Origin: Bacteroidaceae bacterium | GTDB taxonomy: Bacteria; Bacteroidota; Bacteroidia; Bacteroidales; Bacteroidaceae | Assembly (NCBI GenBank): GCA_017936265.1 | Contig: JAGBFX010000012.1 | Location: forward strand, 1-47,852 | Direction of reading: 5' to 3' | DNA: 47,852 bases | Translations under genes and position numbers: made by a program | Shown: positions 28,756 to 38,297 of the stretch, piece after piece | How positions within the stretch are numbered: the first letter of the stretch is position 1 | Layout: the number at the start of each line of letters is the position of its first letter | The notes under the pieces: generated by a model | What the model was told of the DNA's origin: nothing | Database searches by the model: none | Seen by the model: only the letters and a program-made list of their open reading frames with translations

Positions 28756-31061
28756 TAAAAAGAATATTTGCACTTTATCTGTTACTATCGGTTTTAAGTC
28801 TCAAGTCTACGGCATTCAGTTCTAACGGTATAGACGACTGGAGACTCTATCCCTCATACCACAATGCAACATATTGTCAGGTTGCTGGCGACAAGGTATA
28901 TATACTCGCCTCGGGAGCGCTCTATTCATACAACAGGAGCGACAGCGAGGTACGCCTGTATGACAAGATAAACACCCTTAGCGACATTGACATAACACAC
29001 ATAGCCTACTGCAAAGAGATAAAGGCGCTTGTCATTGTCTACAGCAACGCGAACATCGATGTTCTCTATGATGATGAGGAGATATATAATCTCTCGGACT
29101 TCAAGAACAAACTGCTTCCACAAAAGAAGATAAACAGCATAAACATACAGGGTTCGACAGCCTACCTATCCACAGAGTTCGGAACTGTAGAGGTAGATCT
29201 TGAAAACCTCGAGTTCAGGAACACATACAATACAGGGCTTGATACAAAATATACATATCTGTTCAAGGACAGACTCTACACAGCAACAGAGTCAGGACTC
29301 TATTACTGCCAGACCAGCAAGAATATGCTCGACAAGAGCAACTGGGAAAAGGCACATCAGAATGCAATGAAGGCACTTGCAGAGCTTGACGGAAAGCTCT
29401 ACTGCATTGCAAGTGACGGAAAGCTTCTGGAGATTATTCCGGAGACAAACAAACTCAGGATGGTCGACAGCAGCGATAACTACAGTTACATATACAGAGA
29501 CAGCGACAGCTTCATAGCTGTATCGGCAAGCCGTATCGTAAAGATTGACAGCAATGGGACAAACAAGATATGCGACCTTAAAGAGAAATACAACTTCATT
29601 CTCAAGGACAACGATACTTTCTGGTGCTGCAACGGTTACGGTGGAGTAGTGGAGTCAGCCGTTGAGGATAATGCCATAGTGGCCAAGAACCGGCCTCTGC
29701 TGCCAAACAGCCCCATAAGGAACTTCTGCGACTTCATGCAGTTCGCAAGCGATGACAAGTTGCTTGTAGCCGGCGGTAAACTGAACTATTTTGACTTGAC
29801 GTTCTACGATGGTACCCTAATGGAGTACGATTACGTTAATGACAGCTGGAACAACCTCCCCGAAGATACCGTCAAGAAAGCAACGGGACTAAGATATGTC
29901 AACATGTGCTCAATCGATGAGGACCCTACAGAACCAGGGCACTACTTCGCAAGTTCGTTCGGATATGGCATTTATGAGTTCCGCAACGGAAAATTCGTGA
30001 ACCACTACAGCATACACAACAGCCCCCTTGAAACAGTGGTACCTTCGAACAACAGATATGTACGTGTACCGATGGTAAAATTCGACAACGAAGGCAACCT
30101 GTGGTGCATAAATACCGGAGTGAAGGATATTGTAAAGATACTCAAGAAAGACGGCACATGGATTTCACTACATTACAAACCGATAGAGTATCTGGAAACG
30201 ATGGTTGAACCGATGATAGACTCAAGAGGATGGCTTTGGATAACATCACTGCAGGGAGAGGCAGGAGTATTCTGTGCAAAACTCAACGGCACACCTTTTG
30301 ACACAAGCGATGACGAGTCAAAAGTATGGCTCAACAAATTTACCAACCAGGACGGAACAAGCTACGATATATACCAGGTATATGCCCTTACCGAGGACCA
30401 CAACGGCAAGATGTGGGTAGGCACCAATGCAGGACTGTTTGTCATTGACAACCCGCAGAAATTCTTCAATGATGGCATATTCAAGCAAATTAAGGTACCC
30501 CGCAACGACGGTACAGGCCTTGCCGACTACCTGCTGAGCGGAACATATATCAAAAGCATCAAGGTCGACGGAGCAAACCGCAAGTGGGTGGGAACAAACG
30601 ACAACGGTATATACCTTATCAGTGCCGACGGGCTTGAGACGATACATCACTTCACGACAGAGAACTCCCCGCTGCCGTCAGACTGCATAGAAAGCATCGC
30701 AATCAACGGAAAGAGCGGCGAAGTGTTCATCGGTACCGACAAGGGAATGGTAAGCTACATGAGTGACGCGACAAGAGCCGAGGAGAAACTTGATGAGAAT
30801 AATGTATATGCCTATCCTAACCCCGTAAAAGCCGATTACAGCGGAGTTATCTCAATTGTCGGGCTGACGGCAGGGTGCAACGTAAAAATCGTTGATTCGG
30901 CGGGATCGCTGATGAATGAAGGCACGTCACAGGGAGGCAAATACAATTGGAACGGACGCAACCGGCGCGGCGAGAAGGTCGCAAGCGGAGTCTATTATGT
31001 ACTCACATACGACAGCAATGGCGATGAAGGAGTAGCAACCAAGATACTCATTACACGATAA
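28752..31061 (+). CDS. PorZ-like beta-propeller protein with C-terminal sorting-type domain
   Basis: A 769-residue exported protein with an N-terminal signal peptide ([23 protein letters not shown]), then two beta-propeller regions built of repeats like [25 protein letters not shown] (two-component-regulator propeller type). It ends in a domain of about 80 residues beginning VYAYPNPV and finishing [24 protein letters not shown], which resembles type IX secretion C-terminal domains. Size, domain order and the opening [14 protein letters not shown] resemble PorZ, a surface component of the type IX secretion attachment complex in Porphyromonas. The alternative is another propeller protein secreted by that system. 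It is translationally coupled to rdgB (4-nt overlap), and a hairpin (GAGGGTGAC / GTCAGCCTC) follows near 31078. Confidence 0.7.
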   Translation: MIKRIFALYLLLSVLSLKSTAFSSNGIDDWRLYPSYHNATYCQVAGDKVYILASGALYSYNRSDSEVRLYDKINTLSDIDITHIAYCKEIKALVIVYSNANIDVLYDDEEIYNLSDFKNKLLPQKKINSINIQGSTAYLSTEFGTVEVDLENLEFRNTYNTGLDTKYTYLFKDRLYTATESGLYYCQTSKNMLDKSNWEKAHQNAMKALAELDGKLYCIASDGKLLEIIPETNKLRMVDSSDNYSYIYRDSDSFIAVSASRIVKIDSNGTNKICDLKEKYNFILKDNDTFWCCNGYGGVVESAVEDNAIVAKNRPLLPNSPIRNFCDFMQFASDDKLLVAGGKLNYFDLTFYDGTLMEYDYVNDSWNNLPEDTVKKATGLRYVNMCSIDEDPTEPGHYFASSFGYGIYEFRNGKFVNHYSIHNSPLETVVPSNNRYVRVPMVKFDNEGNLWCINTGVKDIVKILKKDGTWISLHYKPIEYLETMVEPMIDSRGWLWITSLQGEAGVFCAKLNGTPFDTSDDESKVWLNKFTNQDGTSYDIYQVYALTEDHNGKMWVGTNAGLFVIDNPQKFFNDGIFKQIKVPRNDGTGLADYLLSGTYIKSIKVDGANRKWVGTNDNGIYLISADGLETIHHFTTENSPLPSDCIESIAINGKSGEVFIGTDKGMVSYMSDATRAEEKLDENNVYAYPNPVKADYSGVISIVGLTAGCNVKIVDSAGSLMNEGTSQGGKYNWNGRNRRGEKVASGVYYVLTYDSNGDEGVATKILITR

Positions 31062-31076
31062 CAGAACATCTTCATG

Positions 31077-31109
31077 AGGGTGACCCATTTAGTCAGCCTC
31101 TTATTAAAA
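31077..31109 (+). terminator. Weak hairpin after the PorZ-like gene
   Basis: GAGGGTGAC and GTCAGCCTC form a 9-bp stem with one G-G mismatch, followed by TTATTA. It is a plausible terminator for the leuS operon, though the U-run is poor. Confidence 0.4.
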
Positions 31110-31123
31110 GCTTAATTACAAAC

Positions 31124-31324
31124 TTGGGAGAATACATACGCGAAAAGAGAAAACTTTATAATCTTACACAGATTGAACTGGCTGAGAGGAGTGGTGTAGG
31201 AGTGTGTTTTACAAGAGAACTGGAACGTGGCAAGACTACAATACAATTGGATAAGGTTAATCTTGTACTGGCTCTTTTTGGCGAGACACTAAAACCTACT
31301 GAAATTACAGATTCTGCGAATTAA
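31124..31324 (+). CDS. Small HTH (XRE/HipB-like) regulator, orphan
   Basis: The 66 residues form a single helix-turn-helix domain of the y4mF/HipB type: EYIREKRKLYNLTQIELAERSGVG, then FTRELERGKTTIQLDKVNLVLALFGE. Relatives normally sit directly upstream of a HipA-like kinase and act as antitoxin and autorepressor. Here no HipA-like gene follows: a repeat and then a convergent gene come next. The only start that fits is TTG 31124, and there is no ATG in frame upstream, so this may be a remnant of a lost toxin-antitoxin pair. Confidence 0.65.
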   Translation: MGEYIREKRKLYNLTQIELAERSGVGVCFTRELERGKTTIQLDKVNLVLALFGETLKPTEITDSAN

Positions 31325-31328
31325 GAGA

Positions 31329-31427
31329 TGCTTGACTTCAGCCCCTTCGGGCGTCGACCGTTGGTTCGCTGCGCTCAAGCATGACAGGTCCACGTTTTTT
31401 GAGATTCCTCCTTGCGTCGGAATGACA
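31329..31427. repeat. ATGACA-ending repeat, copy 3 (composite)
   Basis: Two family-like segments lie in tandem: GATGCTTGAC near 31326 through CTCAAGCATGACAGG, then GAGATTCCTCCTTGCGTCGGAATGACA split around 31401-31427. It separates the HTH gene from the convergent metallophosphoesterase. Confidence 0.5.
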
Positions 31428-31439
31428 ATTGCATGTACG

Positions 31440-32615
31440 TTATGGTTTCTTGAGTACTATCACAGTTACCTCGGGGCGGGCACCGATGCGGGCAAAGAAG
31501 CCCACGCTGCCTATTCCGTCATTGATATAAAGCTTACCCTTTTCACGTTCGTAAAGTCCGCTCCACTCATCGTACACCAGTGCTGCCGGAGAAAGACTTG
31601 CCACTTTCATCTGCATGGCGTGTATGTGGCCGGCAAGGGTAAGGTCGCTGTAACCGCTGTCGCAGAGTGAATACCACAACTGAGGCAGATGTGATATTGT
31701 TATATTGAATACCGAATCGGGAACATTTTCATATATATGGCTGACATCGAAGTTGTCTATCGCCTTGAAAGAGTGCTTGTACTCCTGGAGTTTTTCGGAA
31801 TAGTCTATTCCTGTTATCGCTATTGAATTGGTACCGTTATTTATATATACGGTACTATCTCTGAGATATGTCCACCCGCATGATGATGCACTTCTTGCCA
31901 AAGATGCCATATTTTCTGCTCTAAACTCCTTTGTAGAGCCTTTTACATAGGAACCGGTATCATGATTACCCATAACCGCAAAAACACCGTGACGGGCTTT
32001 TATTACAGAAAGCCTGTCCAATATAGGCTGCGATAGTTCGCTGTGATGAAGATTTACCAGGTCCCCGCCAAAAAGTATAACATCGGCACCTGTAGAATTC
32101 ACTACCGAGGAAAGCTTTTCAAGCTCCGACTCGGGGTTCCACATTGAACCAATATGTATGTCTGAAATAAAGGCTATCCTGTAACCGTCGAACGATTCGG
32201 GCAGACCTTCAAAAGATAGTTCCACCTCTTTCACTTTGTAATCGGTACGTGTAACGAACGCTCCATAAGCAAATGAGAGCAAAAGGAATGATGACACTAC
32301 AACACCTGTCCACATCCAGCACTTCCTTTTTGTAGGCAACCAGAAAACATAAAGGAACAATCTCGATATGGTAAAGAAGAGATACCCGGTCAATATCGCC
32401 ATTGAAAATTTCATCATCGGCTGGCTGTTCCCGGCATTTATGAATGCAAACATGAACAGAGGAACAAGTATTATAAGAAGGTAAGAGAAAAGTATGACTC
32501 CTGCAAATGAGTATCGCACCGTCTTGCCCGCTCCTTCACGCTTTAGACGCCTGTAAGCGATGAAATCGAGCAAAGCTATCAAAAGCGCCAATACAGTAGT
32601 GATTATTTTGGTCAT
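31440..32615 (-). CDS. Membrane-anchored metallophosphoesterase (YkuE-like)
   Basis: A 391-residue protein with four hydrophobic segments in the first 130 residues (for example IITTVLALLIALLDFIAY and YSFAGVILFSYLLIILVPLF) followed by a calcineurin-type phosphoesterase domain. The dinuclear metal motifs are all present: FISDIHIGS, FGGDLVNLHH, VMGNHDTGS, and the late TISHLPQLW and LAGHIHAMQ. Such proteins act on phosphate esters at the membrane, and some relatives act on lipid A precursors or peptidoglycan-linked substrates; the substrate here is unknown. A -7 variant TATCTTCGC lies about 20-25 nt before the start on the minus strand. Confidence 0.9.
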   Translation of the reverse strand: MTKIITTVLALLIALLDFIAYRRLKREGAGKTVRYSFAGVILFSYLLIILVPLFMFAFINAGNSQPMMKFSMAILTGYLFFTISRLFLYVFWLPTKRKCWMWTGVVVSSFLLLSFAYGAFVTRTDYKVKEVELSFEGLPESFDGYRIAFISDIHIGSMWNPESELEKLSSVVNSTGADVILFGGDLVNLHHSELSQPILDRLSVIKARHGVFAVMGNHDTGSYVKGSTKEFRAENMASLARSASSCGWTYLRDSTVYINNGTNSIAITGIDYSEKLQEYKHSFKAIDNFDVSHIYENVPDSVFNITISHLPQLWYSLCDSGYSDLTLAGHIHAMQMKVASLSPAALVYDEWSGLYEREKGKLYINDGIGSVGFFARIGARPEVTVIVLKKP

Positions 32616-32784
32616 TGTGTTCTATTATTATTTGCGAAGATAACTACAAAACGCACAAATGGGACTCTTATTAGAGTTAAATTAACTCAATGAAACCAAT
32701 CAGAGCAGATAAAATGTTTAATGTGTAAAGTGTAATGTTTAATGTATAATGAGGAGCGTGTTCGCTAAACATTAAACACTAAAT

Positions 32785-32830
32785 ATTGACAGCAACCGCT
32801 GTTCGCACTGTCAATGTAGTAAACTACACT
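32785..32830. repeat. Structured intergenic repeat, copy 3 (short)
   Basis: ATTGACAG (32785-32792) and CTGTCAAT (32808-32815) enclose a short CAACCGCTGTTCGCA remnant of the inner hairpin of copy 1. A small hairpin TGTAGT-AA-ACTACA follows, as in copy 1 but with different paired bases. Confidence 0.55.
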
Positions 32831-32855
32831 AAACATTAAACATTAAACATTCATC
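32826..32855. repeat. 30-bp inverted repeat, left arm
   Basis: The arm reads ACACTAAACATTAAACATTA then AACATTCATC. Its reverse complement, with one mismatch, is at 33287-33316. It consists largely of iterated TTAAACA units, which also occur at 8948-8967 and 32765-32780. Confidence 0.65.
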
Positions 32856-33286
32856 CTTCCACCGTTTCAACCGGTTTTATTTATACATATATCCTTTTTA
32901 AAAATTTAAAAAGATAAAAAACAACAATAAAGTCAGTTGAAAGTGTAGAGAAAAAACTGCGGTTAAATTTGCTTTTTAGTTTATTAGTAGAAGAGAATAA
33001 GTTATTCATATTTTATAAACAGGATGTTTTTATTGTATACCAGTGCGTTATGTATGTTTATCAACAATTGATGTCTATGCATTTTATTTGAAAACTTAAG
33101 CTTGTTGACATGTTTAAAACTGTTCAAAACCCAATTGAAAAATAAAGGTTAAAAAGTGGTGAAATAATTTGGTGTTTTAATTATCGACAAGACTTATTTT
33201 AAAATTGCATATGACAAAATTTAAATGCCATTTTTTTTATTTTATTTATTATACTGTTTTCAACAGGTTATCAACAGTTGTTCAAC

Positions 33287-33316
33287 GATGAGTGTTTAAT
33301 GTTTAATGTTTAGTGT
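33287..33316. repeat. 30-bp inverted repeat, right arm
   Basis: GATGAGTGTTTAATGTTTAA then TGTTTAGTGT is the reverse complement of the left arm at 32826-32855 except for one base. Confidence 0.65.
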
Positions 33317-33395
33317 TTAATGTGTAACAATTGAGTTTTCTTTTTTAAAGAACAACCCCAATTCAAATTTAGTGACTTAATGCATATAAAGTACA

Positions 33396-33434
33396 AAAAC
33401 AATGGCTGGTGTTGAGAACACCGGCCATTGTTTT
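33396..33434 (-). terminator. Intrinsic terminator of the aminotransferase
   Basis: AAAACAATGGCTGGTGTT and AACACCGGCCATTGTTTT form an 18-bp stem with one G-T pair and a GAG loop. On the minus strand the stem is followed by TTTTTG. Confidence 0.8.
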
Positions 33435-33459
33435 ATTATGTTATAATTGTTAAGTCTTA

Positions 33460-34653
33460 TTATGCGAGCTTTGCAAGAGCCTCCTTTATACGGCGTATAG
33501 CCTCGATGATATTCTCGTCGCTTGTGGCGTAACTCATTCTGAAACACTCTGGTGCACCGAATGATGTTCCTCCGACAGCCGCAACGTGTGCCTCGGTAAG
33601 CAGGTACATTGCAAGGTCATCGCTGTTGTTGATAACTGTTCCGTTATAGCTCTTTCCATAGAACGAACTGCATTTCGGGAACAGATAGAATGCGCCTTCA
33701 GGAACATTTACCTCAAGTCCCGGAATCTCCTTTGCGAGCTTGACAATGAGGTCACGACGGCGCTGGAACGCCTTACGCATCTCCTCTACAGGCTCCTGAG
33801 AACCTGTATATGCCTCGAGTGATGCCATCTGTGATACAGAGCATGGTCCGCTGGTGTACTGTCCCTGGAGCTTGTTGCATCCCTTTACAATCCAGTCGGC
33901 AGCTGCAAGATAACCAATGCGCCAGCCTGTCATGGCATATGCCTTTGAAACACCGTTGATGATGATTACACGCTCTCTTATCTTGGGGAACTGTGCAATG
34001 CTCTGGTGTTTACCCACGTAGCTGATGTGTTCATAAATCTCATCGGCCACTACAAATATATTGGGGTACTTTACAAGTACGTCGGCAAGATCCTTGAGCT
34101 CCTCCTTTGTATATACCGAACCTGTAGGATTTGACGGAGAGCAGAGGATGAGCATCTTTGTCTTCGGTGTAATGGCAGCCTCGAGCTGTGCGCCTGTAAT
34201 CTTGAAGTTCTGCTCAATGCCTGCGCTTACGATTACCGGTGTACCGTCGGCGAGCTTTACCATGTCGGGGTAGCTTACCCAGTAGGGTGCAGGTACAATT
34301 ACCTCATCGCCCGGGTTTACAAGCGCCATGATAGCGTTGCAGACAGCCTGCTTTGCACCGTTTGAAACAGAAATCTGTGCCTCGGTGAACTCAAGACCGT
34401 TCTCATTCTTCAGTTTTTCTACGATAGCCTTGCGCAGGGTAGGGTAGCCCGGAACGGGAGAGTAACGTGACCAGTTGTCATCGATTGCCTGCTTTGCTGC
34501 AGTCTTGATGGCATCGGGGGTGTTAAAGTCGGGTTCGCCGACACTCATGTTGATAACATCTACGCCTTGTGCTTTAAGTTCCTGGCTTTTCTGTGACATT
34601 GCCAGTGTTGCCGACGGCGCCAATCGGTTAACGCGGTCTGATAGCTTGTTCAT
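33460..34653 (-). CDS. Class I PLP-dependent aminotransferase (aspartate aminotransferase type)
   Basis: A 397-residue fold-type I transaminase of the Iγ group, probably interconverting aspartate and glutamate through their 2-oxo acids. Landmarks are SVGEPDFNTPDAIK near the N-terminus, SNGAKQAVCNAIMAL (cofactor phosphate region), CSPSNPTGSVY with the conserved Asn, VVADEIYEHI with the Asp/Tyr pair, the Schiff-base lysine in NGVSKAYAMTGWRIGYLA, and the substrate-carboxylate Arg near the C-terminus in PECFRMSYA. Other amino acids or prephenate are possible substrates for this subgroup. The gene has its own terminator and is separated from ribBA by a repeat-filled gap. Confidence 0.93.
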   Translation of the reverse strand: MNKLSDRVNRLAPSATLAMSQKSQELKAQGVDVINMSVGEPDFNTPDAIKTAAKQAIDDNWSRYSPVPGYPTLRKAIVEKLKNENGLEFTEAQISVSNGAKQAVCNAIMALVNPGDEVIVPAPYWVSYPDMVKLADGTPVIVSAGIEQNFKITGAQLEAAITPKTKMLILCSPSNPTGSVYTKEELKDLADVLVKYPNIFVVADEIYEHISYVGKHQSIAQFPKIRERVIIINGVSKAYAMTGWRIGYLAAADWIVKGCNKLQGQYTSGPCSVSQMASLEAYTGSQEPVEEMRKAFQRRRDLIVKLAKEIPGLEVNVPEGAFYLFPKCSSFYGKSYNGTVINNSDDLAMYLLTEAHVAAVGGTSFGAPECFRMSYATSDENIIEAIRRIKEALAKLA

Positions 34654-34697
34654 TTTAGAAGTTTCTTATTTTGTAGTTAGTTATAGTTTTACTTTTT

Positions 34698-34733
34698 AAT
34701 GGGATGCCTCGCTACGCTCCAGCATGACAGGTA
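34698..34733. repeat. ATGACA-ending repeat, copy 4 (partial)
   Basis: GGGATGCCTCGCTACGCTCC followed by AGCATGACAGG matches one end of the family seen at 6678, 24192, 31329 and 39681. Confidence 0.5.
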
Positions 34734-34750
34734 TGTGTTTCACATTGTAC

Positions 34751-34835
34751 TTTTGACATCCCTTGCTTTTCGCGCCCCACGTGGCACCACGAGTGCGGTG
34801 CTTCACGTGACCTATCGCTGCAAGTGATGTCGAAA
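34751..34835. repeat. Structured intergenic repeat, copy 2
   Basis: TTTTGACATC (34751-34760) and GATGTCGAAA (34826-34835) form the outer stem. CTTGC and GCAAG continue it, and CACGTGGCACC with GGTGCTTCACGTG forms the inner hairpin. The conserved linker GTGACCTATCGCTGC matches GTGACCAATCGCTGC of copy 1, while the stem bases differ in a compensating way. Confidence 0.65.
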
Positions 34836-34848
34836 CTTCGCCTTCGGC

Positions 34849-36063
34849 TCAGTTTTCAAAGTGCAACGTATGTCCCATGCGCTCTGCTTTGGTGTGCAGA
34901 TAGCGTGAGTTATGGCTGTTAGGCGCAATCTCAATACCCACATTCTCGGTAATGGTAAGTCCGTAGCTCTCGAGTCCTATGCGTTTTACAGGGTTGTTGG
35001 TAATGAGGCGCATTTTGTGTACACCCACCTGACGCAGAATCTCCGCTCCTACACCGTAATCTCTCTCATCGGCCTTGAAACCGAGACACAGGTTGGCATC
35101 GACAGTGTCCATACCCTCTTCCTGGAGCTTGTATGCGCGCATTTTATTCATGAGTCCAATACCGCGTCCCTCCTGGTTAAGGTATACAATCACACCCTTT
35201 CCGGCCTTGTCTATGAGCTCCATTGCCTCGTGAAGCTGTGCACCGCAGTCGCAGCGCTGTGAACCGAAAATATCGCCTGTCATGCATGATGAGTGTACAC
35301 GTACAAGAATGGGTTCATCCTCTTTCCACTCTCCCTTTATAAGTGCTATATGCTCGAGTCCGTTCGATTTCTGACGGAAAGGGATAAGACGGAAATGTCC
35401 GTGGGCTGTAGGCATGTCTACCTCCTCGCCCTTCTCGACAAGTGACTCCTGCTTCAGGCGGTACTCGATGAGGTTTTTTATTGATATAATCTTCAGGTTA
35501 TGTTTCTTTGCTATCTCTACAAGCTGTGGCATGCGTGCCATAGTGCCGTCCTCATTCATTATCTCTATGAGTGCAGCAGCAGGGTACAATCCTGACAGAC
35601 GTGCGAGGTCGATGCTGGCCTCGGTGTGTCCGGCACGGCGCAGAACACCGTTATCCTGGGCATAGAGCGGGTTGATGTGTCCCGGACGTGCAAAAGTCTC
35701 GGGTTTGCTTGAAGGGTCGGCAAGTGCCTTGATGGTAGCTGCACGGTCGGCTGTAGATACGCCCGTGGTGCAACCTTCTACCTTGTCAATGGTAACTGTG
35801 AACGGTGTACCGAGAAGGCTTGTGTTTGAACTTACCTGCGGGTCGAGTTCCAGCTCCTTGCAACGTGACAGAGTGATAGGTGCGCAGAGTACTCCGCGTC
35901 CGTTCTTCAACATGAAGTTGACAGCCTCCGGCGTAATCTTCTCGGCTGCGATTATGAAGTCACCCTCATTCTCGCGGTCCTCATCATCCACCACGATAAC
36001 AAATTTACCCTCTCTGAAATCATCGAGAGCCTCTTCTATACTATTTAATTTGAAATTATCCAT
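34849..36063 (-). CDS. ribBA: Bifunctional DHBP synthase / GTP cyclohydrolase II
   Basis: This enzyme makes both early riboflavin precursors: 3,4-dihydroxy-2-butanone 4-phosphate from ribulose 5-phosphate (N-terminal half) and the pyrimidine from GTP (C-terminal half). In the 404 residues the RibB part shows [16 protein letters not shown], the [12 protein letters not shown] region and RPGHINPL. The RibA part carries the zinc site in [21 protein letters not shown], then [12 protein letters not shown]. The gene begins 7 nt after the LptF/G-type permease gene, so the two are co-transcribed. No FMN riboswitch is visible ahead of either gene. Confidence 0.96.
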   Translation of the reverse strand: MDNFKLNSIEEALDDFREGKFVIVVDDEDRENEGDFIIAAEKITPEAVNFMLKNGRGVLCAPITLSRCKELELDPQVSSNTSLLGTPFTVTIDKVEGCTTGVSTADRAATIKALADPSSKPETFARPGHINPLYAQDNGVLRRAGHTEASIDLARLSGLYPAAALIEIMNEDGTMARMPQLVEIAKKHNLKIISIKNLIEYRLKQESLVEKGEEVDMPTAHGHFRLIPFRQKSNGLEHIALIKGEWKEDEPILVRVHSSCMTGDIFGSQRCDCGAQLHEAMELIDKAGKGVIVYLNQEGRGIGLMNKMRAYKLQEEGMDTVDANLCLGFKADERDYGVGAEILRQVGVHKMRLITNNPVKRIGLESYGLTITENVGIEIAPNSHNSRYLHTKAERMGHTLHFEN

Positions 36064-36070
36064 ATTATGT

Positions 36071-38014
36071 TTATATAGTTTCTATAAGTTTTTCCTTCTT
36101 TATTGTATCTATTGTCTGTTTTGTAATCTTTTCAATCTTTACAAGGTCCTTCACAAGCCTGCGACGGAACTTCACAGCTCTCATGTATATGATTATTCCT
36201 ATTGGGAACAGAATAATAGAGAGTATATTGAGCCACCTTCTCTTGAATGGCGAGACTGTTGCGTGAGGCGACAGTATGGGGAATCCGTTGAGCATGATGA
36301 TGACCTTCCTGTTCTTGCTGTTTCCCATCTCCTCGATGAGTGTCTCCATCTTTTCATTGAAATTGTCGAGAGTGTTGTCATCCTCGTTAAAGAATACACT
36401 CTTTATCGAAGGTATTCTCTTGAGCCTGTTTTTCTTTCTGTACTCCCGCGCCTCGTTATGGAGTTCGGAAAGAATGTTTACCGACTTTCTATAGTCGGGG
36501 TCATCGATAACAACCTCCTTGAGTGTAACAACTCTCTTTTCGGGAATAGCGAAGAGCATCCTGAAGAACTTGTTTACCGAGTCACTGTTGAAAATCTCGG
36601 AATCTTTGTTCGACTGCAGTGTGAAGAATGCTCCCAGCGGTGCAAGAATCATGGTACTGAGCCATGCTCCGAACCATATGTGCCATTCTCCCTCACGAGA
36701 CATCTTGTAGCCCGATGTATTGAAAATGTAGTAGAGGATGAATGTTGCTACCGATATGAGTACAGGATAACCCAATCCTCCCTTTCTTACAATTGCTCCC
36801 AACGGTGCTCCAATAAAGAAGAATATGAGACAGCCTACCGACAGTGTGAACTTGTTCCACCATGATATCTTATGTTTGTTCAGGTTCTTCTCGCGTGCAT
36901 GCAGAATATTATGCTTTATCTCGTAGTCTACCTTCAGTTGTTTGACTCTGTTGAGCTGGGATTTTTTCCACGCCAGTTTTGATTTTCTTGTCGCGATGTT
37001 GTAGACGCTGTCGGCATTGATGCTGAACAGGTTGTTTTTCTGCATCCTTACCGAGTCTTCCTTGTTCAGCTTGGTATTTACGTTGTATGTAGTGCGTTTT
37101 AGGTTTACCCAATGGCTATCGGCTATGCTGTCACTCTGCATTGAAAGAGTATCTATCGCAACCTCAAGCTCCTTAATGTTCTTGCTGTCGGCATTGGATT
37201 TCATTATGGATGCATCCTTCATCTCGAACCCGCCTTCAACCTCAATGACTACATCCTTCTGCCTGAAAGTCTCGCGGCGATAAGGTACATTCTTCTTCTG
37301 TATGCTCTGTTCCTGAAGGTTTGAGAACTGCTCTCCCGAGTGCATGCTGAGTATCATGTTCCTTTCATCGGCACTGCTTGTAATGGTAGCCGAGTCGGCA
37401 AGCAAGATGTTTGTGTTCTCGAAACCTCCCGATACATCATATATGACAACATCGTACAGAACACCGGTCTCCTTGTCTTTCTCTCCCACATAAATATTAT
37501 ACCCCTCGAGCCTGTCATAGAATGTCTTCTCGGGTATCTCGCTTTCGGGCGATGTCTGCTTGATTGAGTACATCAGCGTGTATAGCTGCATCTGGGCATA
37601 GGGGCTCACTACATTCTGGAAATAGAATGATATGCCACCCAATATGGTACAGCATATTATCAGCGGTGTCATTATCCTGAACAAAGGTATGCCGGCAGCC
37701 TTCATGGCAAGCAGCTCGAGCTTCTCACCGAAGTTACCGAATGTCATCAGTGACGCCAGTAGTATTGCAAGAGGGAGTGCTTGGGATACAAGAGTGATTG
37801 AACCAAGCATGAAGAATTTGGCAAGTACAGTAAAGTCGAGGCCTTTATCAACGAAGTCATCAATCCATCTCCACAATAACTGCATTATGAAGATAAACAG
37901 GCAAATAAAGAAGGTTCCCACAAGGTTTGTGGCAAAGGTCTTTATTATGAAAAGATCAAGCTTCTTTATTTTGAAGTGGTCAAGAAATCTCATATACCGC
38001 GGGCTAACAAACAT
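36071..38014 (-). CDS. LptF/LptG-family lipopolysaccharide export permease
   Basis: A 647-residue permease of the YjgP/YjgQ family, the membrane part of the ABC machine that extracts lipopolysaccharide and sends it across the periplasm. The N-terminus has [15 protein letters not shown] and membrane segments to about residue 120. A large periplasmic jellyroll-type region (about 150-370) follows, then further membrane helices ([28 protein letters not shown]). A C-terminal cytoplasmic stretch and another hydrophobic segment near 610 extend the protein beyond typical LptF/G length, as is common in Bacteroidota. ATG 37993 is an alternative start (MRFLDHF). Two TAACTTTG -7 motifs lie upstream on the minus strand (about 38132 and 38232-38225). 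It is co-transcribed with ribBA. Confidence 0.88.
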   Translation of the reverse strand: MFVSPRYMRFLDHFKIKKLDLFIIKTFATNLVGTFFICLFIFIMQLLWRWIDDFVDKGLDFTVLAKFFMLGSITLVSQALPLAILLASLMTFGNFGEKLELLAMKAAGIPLFRIMTPLIICCTILGGISFYFQNVVSPYAQMQLYTLMYSIKQTSPESEIPEKTFYDRLEGYNIYVGEKDKETGVLYDVVIYDVSGGFENTNILLADSATITSSADERNMILSMHSGEQFSNLQEQSIQKKNVPYRRETFRQKDVVIEVEGGFEMKDASIMKSNADSKNIKELEVAIDTLSMQSDSIADSHWVNLKRTTYNVNTKLNKEDSVRMQKNNLFSINADSVYNIATRKSKLAWKKSQLNRVKQLKVDYEIKHNILHAREKNLNKHKISWWNKFTLSVGCLIFFFIGAPLGAIVRKGGLGYPVLISVATFILYYIFNTSGYKMSREGEWHIWFGAWLSTMILAPLGAFFTLQSNKDSEIFNSDSVNKFFRMLFAIPEKRVVTLKEVVIDDPDYRKSVNILSELHNEAREYRKKNRLKRIPSIKSVFFNEDDNTLDNFNEKMETLIEEMGNSKNRKVIIMLNGFPILSPHATVSPFKRRWLNILSIILFPIGIIIYMRAVKFRRRLVKDLVKIEKITKQTIDTIKKEKLIETI

Positions 38015-38297
38015 TTCCTGTAAACGGTTCCACTGACGCCGTTATATGCGCAGGCAGTCACCATTTACAAAAATTATACAGAAAAACATACTCTCAAAAT
38101 GCAAGAGAATGCTTTTCTGTACAAAGTTAGTATAAAATAAGTGATTTTACTCCCTACTGATAGAGAAACTATTTTAATTTTATTAAAATAACTCAAAAAC
38201 AGACAGTTATCATTACTTTTCGGGCAAAGTTACACGAAACACAATTGATGTATGTGTTTCACGATACCGGATTATCCACGAGGAGTCATCATCGAGA

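Larger units (their letters stand above)
32616..33459. other. 844-nt AT-rich non-coding region, candidate replication origin
   Basis: There is no plausible gene. The middle (about 32870-33290) is extremely AT-rich. DnaA-box-like nonamers, all on the plus strand, are TTATCAACA (33058-33066), TTATCGACA (33181-33189), TTTTCAACA (33257-33265) and TTATCAACA (33268-33276), with TTGTTCAAC just after. A T-rich tract (ATTTTTTTTATTTTATTTAT, near 33230) precedes the tight box pair, as in an unwinding element. A 30-bp inverted repeat bounds the segment at 32826-32855 and 33287-33316. The known origin architecture fits; origin function is inference. Confidence 0.5.
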
